Below, piece by piece: positions 1-7,229 of a stretch of 64,000 nucleotides of DNA. This DNA is from Streptomyces tendae (GTDB taxonomy: Bacteria; Actinomycetota; Actinomycetes; Streptomycetales; Streptomycetaceae). The stretch spans positions 930,001 to 994,000 of the forward strand of contig NZ_CP043959.1 in NCBI RefSeq assembly GCF_008632955.1, read 5' to 3'. The translations under genes were made by a program, and so were the position numbers. The notes beneath the pieces were generated by a model. The model was not told the origin of the DNA, did no database searches, and worked only from the letters and a program-made list of their open reading frames with translations. The number at the start of each line of letters is the position of its first letter. The first letter of the stretch is position 1.

Positions 1-193
1 GCTGATCCGCACCGGTGACGCACCGGCCAGCGAGGCCGCGGCGGCCGAAGCGGTGGCCGCGGCGGAGAAGGAGGGCGAGGAGCCGCCCTCGTACCGTTTC
101 GCGCTCCAGCCGATGTGGCAGCGGCCCGTGCGTGGCCTCGGTGTGGTGGAGCCCTGGCTGCTCACCCGCCGCAACGGCTCCGAGTCCGAGTGA
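1..193 (+). CDS. C-terminal end of a probable adenylate cyclase (partial)
   Basis: Only about 63 C-terminal codons are present, read from base 2 and closed by TGA at 191-193; the start lies outside the window. The segment is an Ala/Glu-rich stretch followed by QPMWQRPVRGLGVVEPW and a basic-acidic tail. I associate this ending with the class III adenylate cyclase that sits just before the enoyl-CoA hydratase/hutH region in Streptomyces, but that is recalled synteny and not a motif: no cyclase catalytic residue is visible here. That this is a genuine gene end is supported by codon use and by a convergent gene stopping 10 bases away. Confidence 0.45.
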   Translation, partial: LIRTGDAPASEAAAAEAVAAAEKEGEEPPSYRFALQPMWQRPVRGLGVVEPWLLTRRNGSESE

Positions 194-202
194 CGCGTCG
201 GC

Positions 203-719
203 TCAGCCGCCCAGGCAGAGATTGAGCAGGGGCAGGCAGAGGGCCGGGGCGTCGTCGTCGTCCGGTTCCTGTGGGGGCGGGGCGGAAGTCGTCTGCGGGG
301 GTGGTGGCGGCTCGGTCGTCGGCCGGGGTGGTGGCGGTGGTGAGGACGGCCGCTGGAGGGTCGGCTCCTCGGCCGGTTCGCGCGACGGGGGTGCGGGGGG
401 TGGGGTGTTGCTGCTCCCGGGTGGTGTGAGGGGAGCTGACGCCTTGCCGCCCAGAGGTCTGGGGAGGACGGGCTCGGCTGAGGGGATGCCGGGGTTCTCG
501 CGGGGTGGCCTGGGGTGGGGAGTGGGGCGAGGCACTGGTGGGAGCGAGTGGGCGGGGGCCTGCTTCCGTGCCTGTGTCCGGCGCGTCCGGCACGGCCACG
601 CGGATGAGGGTGGCGGCGCCCGCGGCCAGGGTCAGCGCGGCCGTGGCCAGCAGGGCCCGGCGCCGGCGTGGCTTGCGGTGGCGTCCTCGTAGGACGGTGC
701 GGGTCTCGTCCGGTGTCAT
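203..719 (-). CDS. Membrane-anchored proline-rich hypothetical protein, apparently frameshifted
   Basis: Starting at ATG 719, the N-terminus has a basic stretch and a hydrophobic helix (LLATAALTLAAGAATLI, residues about 22-38), like a signal anchor. In that frame the reading continues to 162, into the convergent gene. A second frame ending at 203 gives a Pro/Ser/Thr-rich domain, an acidic run and a hydrophobic end with two cysteines (ALCLPLLNLCLGG). Codon third positions favour the first frame near the start and the second near the end. I infer one gene with a frame change somewhere around 500-580, by mutation or by a sequencing indel in a G-run. If there is no shift, the product is the 185-residue version ending at 162. 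Function unknown. Confidence 0.45.
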
Positions 720-874
720 CGCTCTGCCTCCCCCTGCGTGCGCCCCCTACGCGCCGCGGTGTGCGCACGCTACGCGCCTGTCGGAGCCGGCGGACCTCAG
801 TCGCTCGTATGTCACTCGAACGGGTGGACCCTTTTCCTCGGCGGCTCCCGGCTGTCATGATCGGTGCGAGCGAA

Positions 875-890
875 GTTAACCCAGGTTAAC
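875..890. promoter_or_regulatory. Perfect palindrome upstream of the enoyl-CoA hydratase
   Basis: GTTAACC-CA-GGTTAAC is a perfect 7-bp inverted repeat with a 2-bp spacer, strikingly AT-rich for this DNA. It lies 11 bases before the start codon, touching the ribosome binding site. The position and symmetry suggest an operator for a TetR-like repressor, possibly one of fatty-acid catabolism. The cognate regulator is not identified. Confidence 0.55.
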
Positions 891-901
891 CGGAGGGTGT
901 C

Positions 902-1702
902 ATGAGTGAGGAACGGTTCGGGGAGTTCGTGCTGGTGCGCCGGCATGAGCGGGGGCATGTCGCGGAGCTCGTCCTCGACCGGCCGAAGGCCATGAACGCC
1001 GTGTCCACGGAGATGGCCCGTTCGATCGCCGGGGCCTGTGCGGCGTTGGGTGAGGACCGGGACGTACGGGCGGTGGTGCTGACCTCGTCGCACGACCGGG
1101 CGTTCTGCGTGGGCGCCGACCTGAAGGAGCGGAACTCGTTCAGCGACGCGGATCTGGTGCGGCAGCGGCCGGTGGCGCGGGCCGCCTACACGGGGGTGCT
1201 GCACCTGCCGGTGCCCGTCGTGGCCGCCGTGCACGGGTTCGCACTGGGGGGCGGGTGCGAGCTGGCGTTGTCGTGCGACGTGATCGTGGCCGACCGTACG
1301 GCCGTCATGGGGCTGCCCGAGGTGTCCGTCGGGGTCATCCCGGGCGGGGGCGGTACGCAGTTGCTGCCCCGGCGGGTGGGAGCGGCGCGGGCGGCCGAGC
1401 TCATTTTCACCGCGCGCCGGGTGGAGGCCGTCGAGGCGCGGGAGATCGGGCTCGTGGACGCGCTGGTGGAGGAGGGGCGGGACCGGGAGGAGGCGCTCGC
1501 CATGGCCTCGCGGATCGCCGGGAACTCGCCGGTGGGGCTGCGGGCGGCCAAGCGGGCGCTGCGGCTCGGGCACGGGCTCGACCTGCCGGCCGGACTGGAT
1601 GTCGAGGACGCCGCCTGGCGGTCCGTGGCGTTCTCCGGGGACCGGGCGGAGGGCGTCGCCGCCTTCAACGAGAAGCGGCGGCCGGAGTGGCCGGGGGAGT
1701 GA
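902..1702 (+). CDS. Enoyl-CoA hydratase/isomerase family protein
   Basis: A 266-residue crotonase-fold protein of full family length, expected to hydrate 2-enoyl-CoA thioesters in fatty-acid or amino-acid catabolism in the cytoplasm. The CoA/oxyanion segment AFCVGADLKER (68-77) and HGFALGGGCELALSCD (111-126) are intact, and both acidic catalytic positions can be placed at Glu120 (GGGCE) and Glu140 (GLPE), which favours true hydratase activity. The ATG at 902 is preceded by GGAGGG at good spacing. A perfect palindrome (875-890) overlaps the leader, implying repression. It is followed by the diguanylate cyclase after 55 bp. The exact substrate cannot be read from sequence. Confidence 0.9.
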   Translation: MSEERFGEFVLVRRHERGHVAELVLDRPKAMNAVSTEMARSIAGACAALGEDRDVRAVVLTSSHDRAFCVGADLKERNSFSDADLVRQRPVARAAYTGVLHLPVPVVAAVHGFALGGGCELALSCDVIVADRTAVMGLPEVSVGVIPGGGGTQLLPRRVGAARAAELIFTARRVEAVEAREIGLVDALVEEGRDREEALAMASRIAGNSPVGLRAAKRALRLGHGLDLPAGLDVEDAAWRSVAFSGDRAEGVAAFNEKRRPEWPGE

Positions 1703-1757
1703 AGGACGCCTCGTCCTCGATGTCTCGATAATCAGGAAATCTCCCTAATCTGGGGGA

Positions 1758-2906
1758 ATGGGTGAGGACAGCCGGCTGGCGGCCGTGGTGGCGCTGGCTC
1801 AGGGCATGGCCGCCGCGCACAGTTCGCGGGAGGCGTGGCGGGCCGCCGCCGGCGGGGCCCGCCGGGCGCTGGGCGGGAGCTTCGCCGCGCTGTCCGTGTG
1901 GGAGCGGGAGCTCGGACGGCTGCGGGTGCTGGTGAACGTCGGGGAGCTGGCCGAGGGGGAGGAGGAGTTCCCCGAGGACGAGTCGTACCCGGTGCACCAG
2001 TTCGCGGAGATCACCGAGTTCCTGCACGAGCAGTGGGCGGGCGGGGGCGAGCCCGACGCCTGGGTGGAGACCGCGCAGGGCCCGGAGGAGGGGGGCGCCG
2101 GATACTGCCACCAGCGGGTCGCGGCGCTGCGGCGGCGCGGGCGCGGCTGCTGCGTGGTCGCGCCGATCGTGCTGCACGGGCGGGCGTGGGGCGAGCTGTA
2201 CGTGGCCCGGCCGCTCGGAGAGCCGGTCTTCGGGCGCGCCGACGCCGACTTCGCGACGGTCCTGGCCTCCGTGGTGGCGGCGGGCATCGCGCAGACCGAG
2301 CGGCTGGAGGAGGCGCGGCGGCTGGCGTTCACGGACTCGCTGACCGGGCTGGCCAACCGGCGTGCCGTGGACTCCCGGCTGGACGAGGCGGTGGAGCGGC
2401 ACCGGCGGGACGGGGCCGTCGTCAGCCTGGTGGTGTGCGACGTGAACGGGCTGAAGCGGGTCAACGACACGCTCGGGCACTCCGTGGGCGACCGGCTGCT
2501 GGAGCGGTTCGGGACCGTGCTCTCGCTCTGCGGGGCCATGCTGCCGGGGGCGCTGGCGGCGCGGCTCGGCGGGGACGAGTTCTGTCTGCTGGCGGTGGGT
2601 CCGTCGGCCGACGAGGTCGTCAAGGCGGCCGACGAGGTGTGCCGGCGGGCGGTGGAACTGGGGATCGGGGACGGCGTCGCGTGCGGGGTGGCGTCCACGG
2701 AGGACCCGATCGGGCCGGTGCGCTCCGCGCGGCGGCTGTTCCGGCTGGCCGACGCCGCCCAGTACCGGGCGAAGGCGGAGAGGGCCGCGCACCCCGTGGT
2801 GGCGGGGCGGGAGGGGCCGGACGATCCCGTGGTGCGGCTCGCGGACGCGCCGTCGGGGGAGACGGACGGGGAGCGCCGCCGCTTCCGGGGGCGACACGCG
2901 CCGTAG
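1758..2906 (+). CDS. GAF-GGDEF diguanylate cyclase
   Basis: A soluble 382-residue protein with a GAF-like sensor region (about 15-180) and a GGDEF domain (about 190-345). DSLTGLANRR (193-202), the metal-site region CDVN (Asp228) and an intact GGDEF at 271-275 predict synthesis of cyclic di-GMP from two GTP. The RxxD product-inhibition site expected 6-9 residues before the motif is absent (Leu and Ala at those positions). In Streptomyces, c-di-GMP controls the switch to sporulation through BldD. It may correspond to the protein called CdgE in S. coelicolor, by recalled position. TAATCT at 1746-1751 lies 6 bases before the ATG, suggesting a leaderless mRNA. Confidence 0.9.
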   Translation: MGEDSRLAAVVALAQGMAAAHSSREAWRAAAGGARRALGGSFAALSVWERELGRLRVLVNVGELAEGEEEFPEDESYPVHQFAEITEFLHEQWAGGGEPDAWVETAQGPEEGGAGYCHQRVAALRRRGRGCCVVAPIVLHGRAWGELYVARPLGEPVFGRADADFATVLASVVAAGIAQTERLEEARRLAFTDSLTGLANRRAVDSRLDEAVERHRRDGAVVSLVVCDVNGLKRVNDTLGHSVGDRLLERFGTVLSLCGAMLPGALAARLGGDEFCLLAVGPSADEVVKAADEVCRRAVELGIGDGVACGVASTEDPIGPVRSARRLFRLADAAQYRAKAERAAHPVVAGREGPDDPVVRLADAPSGETDGERRRFRGRHAP

Positions 2907-2934
2907 CGGTAAGGGGTGTGACCCCGATCCGGTG

Positions 2935-2963
2935 GTGACAGTGCGGAATTCACTGCGTAGGCT
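2935..2963 (+). promoter_or_regulatory. hutH promoter, probably giving a leaderless mRNA
   Basis: A -35-like GTGACA (2935-2940) and a -10-like TAGGCT (2958-2963) are separated by exactly 17 bp. The expected transcription start, 7-8 bases downstream, coincides with the A of the hutH ATG at 2971. No Shine-Dalgarno sequence is present, which agrees with leaderless translation. Confidence 0.6.
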
Positions 2964-2970
2964 CCTGAAT

Positions 2971-4545
2971 ATGGATATGCACACTGTGGTGGTGGGGACG
3001 TCGGACGTGACCGCGTCCGACGTGCTGGCCGTGGCGCGCGACGGCGCCCGCGTCGACCTGTCCGCTGAGGCGGTGGCCGCCCTCGCCGCGGCCCGCGAGA
3101 TCGTGGACGCCCTGGCCGCGAAGCCGGACCCCGTCTACGGGGTGAGCACCGGCTTCGGCGCCCTGGCGACCCGGCACATCAGCCCGGAACTCCGCGCTCA
3201 GCTCCAGCGCAACATCGTCCGCTCGCACGCCGCCGGCATGGGACCGCGGGTGGAGCGGGAGGTCGTCCGCGCCCTGATGTTCCTGCGTCTGAAGACCCTC
3301 TGCTCGGGCCACACCGGCGTCCGGCCCGAGGTCGCGCAGGCCATGGCCGACGTGCTCAACGCCGGGATCACCCCGGTGGTGCACGAGTACGGCTCGCTCG
3401 GCTGCTCCGGCGACCTCGCCCCGCTCTCGCACTGCGCGCTCACCCTGATGGGCGAGGGGGAGGCCGAAGGGCCCGACGGCGTGGTGCGGCCGGCCGGCGA
3501 ACTGCTCGCCGCCCACGGCATCCGTCCCGTCGTCCTGCGCGAGAAGGAAGGGCTCGCCCTCCTCAATGGCACCGACGGCATGCTCGGCATGCTGGTCATG
3601 GCCCTCGCCGACCTGGACCTCCTCTACAAGTCCGCCGACGTCACCGCCGCCCTCAGCATGGAGGCGCTGCTCGGCACCGACAAGGTGCTCGCCCCCGAGC
3701 TGCACGCCATCCGCCCGCACCCGGGACAGGCCGCCAGCGCAGCCAACATGCTGGCCGTGCTGGACGGTTCGGGCCTGACGGGACATCACCAGGACGACGC
3801 GCCCCGCGTCCAGGACGCCTACTCGGTGCGCTGCGCCCCGCAGGTCGCCGGCGCCGGACGGGACACCCTGGCGCACGCCCGGCTGGTCGCCGAGCGCGAA
3901 CTCGCCGCCGCGATCGACAATCCGGTCGTACTGCCCGGGGGCACCTCCCAGGCTTTCGGCGCCGGGGGAGGAAGGGTGGAGTCGAACGGCAACTTCCATG
4001 GGGCGCCGGTCGCCTACGTACTGGACTTCCTCGCCATCGCCGTCGCCGACCTCGCCTCCATCGCCGAACGCCGCACCGACCGGCTGCTGGACAAGAACCG
4101 CAGCCACGGACTGCCGCCCTTCCTCGCCGACGACGCCGGTGTCGACTCCGGGCTGATGATCGCGCAGTACACGCAGGCCGCGCTGGTCGGCGAGTTGAAG
4201 CGGCTGGCCGTACCGGCGTCCGCCGACTCCATCCCGTCCTCCGCGATGCAGGAGGACCACGTCTCCATGGGCTGGTCGGCGGCGCGCAAGCTGCGCACGG
4301 CCGTCGACAACCTCACCCGGGTCGTCGCCGTCGAGCTGTACGCCGCCGCCCGGGCCGTGGAGCTGCGCGAGGGGCTCACCCCCGCCCCGGCGACGCGGGA
4401 GGTGCTGAAGGCGCTGCGGCAGGCGGGCGTGGGCGGCCCCGGCCCCGACCGCTATCTGGCCCCCGACCTCGCCGCCGCGGAGGCGTTCGTACGGGACGGG
4501 CGGCTGGTGGCGGCCGTGGAGCGGGTCACCGGGCCGCTGCGCTGA
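2971..4545 (+). CDS. hutH: Histidine ammonia-lyase
   Basis: This enzyme deaminates L-histidine to trans-urocanate, the first step of histidine catabolism. The MIO cofactor triad is Cys145-Ser146-Gly147 within GSLGCSGDLAPLSH, and downstream active-site segments such as ESNGNFHGAP and the QEDHVSMG region are intact. I chose ATG 2971 (MDMHTVVVG) because this N-terminus is typical of Streptomyces HutH and fits the promoter at 2935-2963; a GTG at 2932 is open but would precede that promoter. The protein is 524 residues, slightly long for the family (about 510), because of a Gly-rich insertion of roughly 11 residues (about 323-333) just before ESNGNFHG. No other hut genes are nearby. Confidence 0.95.
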   Translation: MDMHTVVVGTSDVTASDVLAVARDGARVDLSAEAVAALAAAREIVDALAAKPDPVYGVSTGFGALATRHISPELRAQLQRNIVRSHAAGMGPRVEREVVRALMFLRLKTLCSGHTGVRPEVAQAMADVLNAGITPVVHEYGSLGCSGDLAPLSHCALTLMGEGEAEGPDGVVRPAGELLAAHGIRPVVLREKEGLALLNGTDGMLGMLVMALADLDLLYKSADVTAALSMEALLGTDKVLAPELHAIRPHPGQAASAANMLAVLDGSGLTGHHQDDAPRVQDAYSVRCAPQVAGAGRDTLAHARLVAERELAAAIDNPVVLPGGTSQAFGAGGGRVESNGNFHGAPVAYVLDFLAIAVADLASIAERRTDRLLDKNRSHGLPPFLADDAGVDSGLMIAQYTQAALVGELKRLAVPASADSIPSSAMQEDHVSMGWSAARKLRTAVDNLTRVVAVELYAAARAVELREGLTPAPATREVLKALRQAGVGGPGPDRYLAPDLAAAEAFVRDGRLVAAVERVTGPLR

Positions 4546-4551
4546 AACGGC

Positions 4552-4581
4552 GGGGCCCCGCGGAGGCGTCCGCGGGGCCCC
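4552..4581. terminator. Bidirectional terminator between hutH and the LAxTG gene
   Basis: GGGGCCCCGCGGA (4552-4564) pairs perfectly with TCCGCGGGGCCCC (4569-4581) around a 4-base loop. It lies between two convergent genes. There is no U-tract, as is common in Streptomyces. Confidence 0.8.
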
Positions 4582-4602
4582 GGTACGCCATGGGGGAGGC
4601 CC

Positions 4603-4929
4603 TCAGAACTCCAGGCGCTCCCGGCGGACCGAGTAGACGACGAAGCCGGCGCCCATGGCCAGGAAGGCCGTGCCGCCGACGATGTACGGGGTGCTGTCGA
4701 AACTGCCCGTGTCCGCGAGGCGGACCTCCTGGCCGGTGCTCTCCAGTGACGCCGACGTGGCCGCCGACACCCCTCTCGCCTGCTCGGTGACCTGCGGGGA
4801 CGGGCTCGCCGACGGAGCGTTGTCCGCCGGGGTGTCCGAGGTCGCGTTCGCGGACGGGACGAACCACAGGGCGCACAGCAGCGTGCCTGCGGCGGTGGCG
4901 GTCAGCAACGGACGGAGCGCGGATGACAC
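4603..4929 (-). CDS. Small LAxTG cell-wall-anchored protein (class E sortase substrate)
   Basis: A 108-residue secreted protein with a signal peptide (about 1-29, ending PSANA-T), a Ser/Thr/Pro-rich spacer and a complete sorting signal at the C-terminus: LADTG (71-75), a hydrophobic segment (about 81-100) and a basic tail (RRERLEF). LAxTG is the motif recognised by actinobacterial class E sortases, so this is probably linked covalently to peptidoglycan. No enzymatic domain is visible; the exposed part is only about 40 residues. It is convergent with hutH and divergent from the acidic hypothetical at 5039. No sortase gene is in the window. Confidence 0.75.
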   Translation of the reverse strand: MSSALRPLLTATAAGTLLCALWFVPSANATSDTPADNAPSASPSPQVTEQARGVSAATSASLESTGQEVRLADTGSFDSTPYIVGGTAFLAMGAGFVVYSVRRERLEF

Positions 4930-5038
4930 GGAATATCGATCCCCTTGTGGCGCTGGCGAATTGGCCGTGTGGGCTGATGGTAGTGAACGGCGCGGGTCAC
5001 GGGAAAGTCACGGGCGCAGGTCCCCGTACGCTCCGGGC

Positions 5039-5407
5039 ATGAGCACTCCAGAGACATCACGGTTTGTACGGCTTCGCGTGGAGCTGGTCCTCGAGATCGA
5101 CGACGAGGAGGCGGTCACCGGTGCCGCGCTGCGGGGAATCGCGGACGACGAGGGGCTGCCGGACGCGGAACGGACGCACGCCGAAAGGACTGTGACAGAG
5201 GACACAGCGGAAGCCCTGGCTCATCTCGTGGACCCGTTCGGGCTGGTCGCCGGGGTGCCGGGGGTGGAACTGCACCAGGCTTCCTGGAGCAGTGAGCGGA
5301 TCGACTACGACCCGGACTCGCCGGAATGGGACGTCGACGACGAGGATGAGGACGAGTTCCACGACGAGTCCTACGACGACGAGGACCGGGCGGGCCGAAG
5401 CGGCTGA
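5039..5407 (+). CDS. Acidic hypothetical protein
   Basis: A 122-residue cytoplasmic protein of unknown function. The first 85 residues look globular (RFVRLRVELVLEIDDEEAV...). The last 40 are extremely acidic, with runs of Asp and Glu, and no signal peptide or membrane helix. I placed the start at ATG 5039, where homologue-like sequence MSTPETSRFVRLR begins; a longer open frame upstream has no support. A TACGCT hexamer at 5027-5032 lies 6 bases before the ATG with a weak -35 (AAGTCA, 5005-5010), so the mRNA may be leaderless. Confidence 0.75.
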   Translation: MSTPETSRFVRLRVELVLEIDDEEAVTGAALRGIADDEGLPDAERTHAERTVTEDTAEALAHLVDPFGLVAGVPGVELHQASWSSERIDYDPDSPEWDVDDEDEDEFHDESYDDEDRAGRSG

Positions 5408-5665
5408 CGCGACTTGGGGAAATACTGACGCGACTTGAGGAAATGTTGACCCCGGGAGGCAACCGCCACCCGGGATCGGCACGTCTCAATCCGCGCACTG
5501 ACCGGCGTTCCCGCCGTCCGCACCGGCGGACGTGGTGAGTCCCACACGCGTGGGCCTCGGGAACCGGATCACCCGGTCGTAGCGTTGAAACGTGTGGACG
5601 AGGCGCCTCGGCTCCCGCCGGGGCCTCGTGGGGTTGGGATTCTGGCAACGATGGAGAAGCGTGTG

Positions 5666-6919
5666 ATGACGGACGGTAAGCGGCGGCGCAGGGGTCTGGC
5701 GGCCGCGTCCGCTCTGCTCGGCGGAGTACTGGTGCTCTCGGCGTGTTCCGGAGGGGACGACAAGGCCTCGGGCACCGACGGCAAGGACACCTCGCAGGCG
5801 CAGGTCGACGAGGCGGCGGCCCAGAAGTCCTCCGAGGCGCAGATCAAGATCACGCCGAAGGACGGCTCGACCAACGCCTCCATCAACAACTCGGCCACCG
5901 TGACCGTCGACAAGGGCACGCTCACCGAGGTCACGATGACCACCGCCGACGGCACCGCCGTCTCCGGTGAGATATCGGCCGACAAGAAGAGCTGGAAGCC
6001 CAGCGGCCAGCTCGAGCGCGCCACCACCTACAAACTGACGGCCACCGCCCAGGACGCCGAGGGTCTCGTCGCCCACGAGAACGCCTCCTTCACCACGGTC
6101 TCCCAGGCCAACAGCTTCATCGGCAACTTCACCCCGGACGACGGCACCACGGTCGGCGTCGGCATGCCCGTGTCGATCAACTTCGACAAGGCGATCACCA
6201 ACAAGGCCGCCGTGCAGAAGGGGATCACCGTCTCCTCCACCAGCGGCCAGGAGGTCGCCTGCCACTGGTTCAACGCCAACCGCATGGACTGCCGTCCCGA
6301 GCAGTACTGGCAGGAGGGCTCCACCGTCACCCTGAAGCTGGCGCTCGACGGGGTGGAGGGCGCCGAGGGCGTCTACGGCGTCCAGCAGAAGACGGTCACC
6401 TTCAAGATCGGCCGCAACCAGGTCTCCTACGTCGACGCCAAGACCAAGCAGATGAAGGTCACGCAGAACGGCAAGGTCGTCCGCACCATCCCGATCTCCG
6501 CCGGCGCGCCCGAGAACACGACGTACGAGGGCCAGATGGTGATCTCCGAGAAGTTCAAGGAGACCCGGATGAACGGCGCCACGGTCGGCTTCACCGACGA
6601 CGACGGCAAGGGCGAGTACGACATCAAGGACGTGCCGCACGCCATGCGTCTGTCGACCTCCGGCACCTTCATCCACGGCAACTACTGGGGCGCCAAGTCC
6701 ATCTTCGGCAGTGTCAACACCAGCCACGGCTGCGTGGGCCTGGCCGACGCCAAGGGTGCGAACGACCCGAGCACCCCGGGCGCCTGGTTCTACAACAACT
6801 CGATCGTCGGTGACGTCGTCGTCGTCCAGAACACCGGTGACAAGACCATCGCCCCGGACAACGGCCTCAACGGCTGGAACATGAGCTGGGAGCAGTGGAA
6901 GGCGGGCTCCGAGGCCTGA
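5666..6919 (+). CDS. Lipoprotein L,D-transpeptidase (YkuD domain)
   Basis: A 417-residue enzyme that probably makes 3-3 peptidoglycan cross-links outside the membrane. The N-terminus has a basic region, a hydrophobic core and the lipobox LSAC (Cys27), so it should be lipid-anchored. Two Ig-like domains (about 50-240) precede the YkuD catalytic domain, whose motif is visible as His337 (HGNYWG) and Cys356 in TSHGCVGL. This matches the LdtMt2-like architecture. The start at ATG 5666 is chosen because GGAGAAG lies 6 bases upstream; an ATG at 5651 is also possible. A strong hairpin follows at 6954-7007. Confidence 0.92.
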   Translation: MTDGKRRRRGLAAASALLGGVLVLSACSGGDDKASGTDGKDTSQAQVDEAAAQKSSEAQIKITPKDGSTNASINNSATVTVDKGTLTEVTMTTADGTAVSGEISADKKSWKPSGQLERATTYKLTATAQDAEGLVAHENASFTTVSQANSFIGNFTPDDGTTVGVGMPVSINFDKAITNKAAVQKGITVSSTSGQEVACHWFNANRMDCRPEQYWQEGSTVTLKLALDGVEGAEGVYGVQQKTVTFKIGRNQVSYVDAKTKQMKVTQNGKVVRTIPISAGAPENTTYEGQMVISEKFKETRMNGATVGFTDDDGKGEYDIKDVPHAMRLSTSGTFIHGNYWGAKSIFGSVNTSHGCVGLADAKGANDPSTPGAWFYNNSIVGDVVVVQNTGDKTIAPDNGLNGWNMSWEQWKAGSEA

Positions 6920-6953
6920 TCCACCCTCCCTCGGCGGAACACCCCACACCACC

Positions 6954-7007
6954 ACGGCCGATGCCCTCGTCCCCTCCTCCAGGAGCGGCGACGGGGGCGT
7001 CGGCCGT
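6954..7007 (+). terminator. Long-stem terminator after the L,D-transpeptidase
   Basis: ACGGCCGATGCCC near 6954 pairs with GGGCGTCGGCCGT ending at 7007, with further pairing inside the loop; TTT follows. It should end the transpeptidase transcript. Confidence 0.7.
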
Positions 7008-7063
7008 TTCGCGACACCCGCCCCGATGCCCCCAACCACGCGGTTTCGTAACGGAGTTCCGTC

Positions 7064-7081
7064 GGTGACATCACAGTCACC
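7064..7081. promoter_or_regulatory. Inverted repeat upstream of the subtilase
   Basis: GGTGAC-ATCACA-GTCACC is a perfect 6-bp inverted repeat with a 6-bp spacer, about 150 bp before the protease start. It resembles an operator. The spacing is two bases too long for a canonical Crp box. Confidence 0.35.
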
Positions 7082-7229
7082 CGGCGACTTCCCGACCTCC
7101 GCCGATCGCCCTTGAGCCGCTTGATCACCCCTCGGCATACTCCGAGCACCGGGGGGTGCGCGCAGGCGTACGAGACCACCCCCGGCCGGGTGATGCTTCC
7201 GCCACCCGGCGACTTCGCTAGGGGGAACC

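Larger units (their letters stand above)
6920..7229. other. Intergenic region between the L,D-transpeptidase and the subtilase
   Basis: This 310-bp stretch has no convincing gene. It holds the terminator at 6954-7007 and the palindrome at 7064-7081, followed by the leader of the protease gene. No clear -35/-10 pair was recognised. Confidence 0.6.

Noticed and set aside
7064..7081. Crp/cAMP box upstream of the subtilase
   Set aside because: GTGA and TCAC half-sites are separated by 8 bases instead of 6, so I call it only an inverted repeat.
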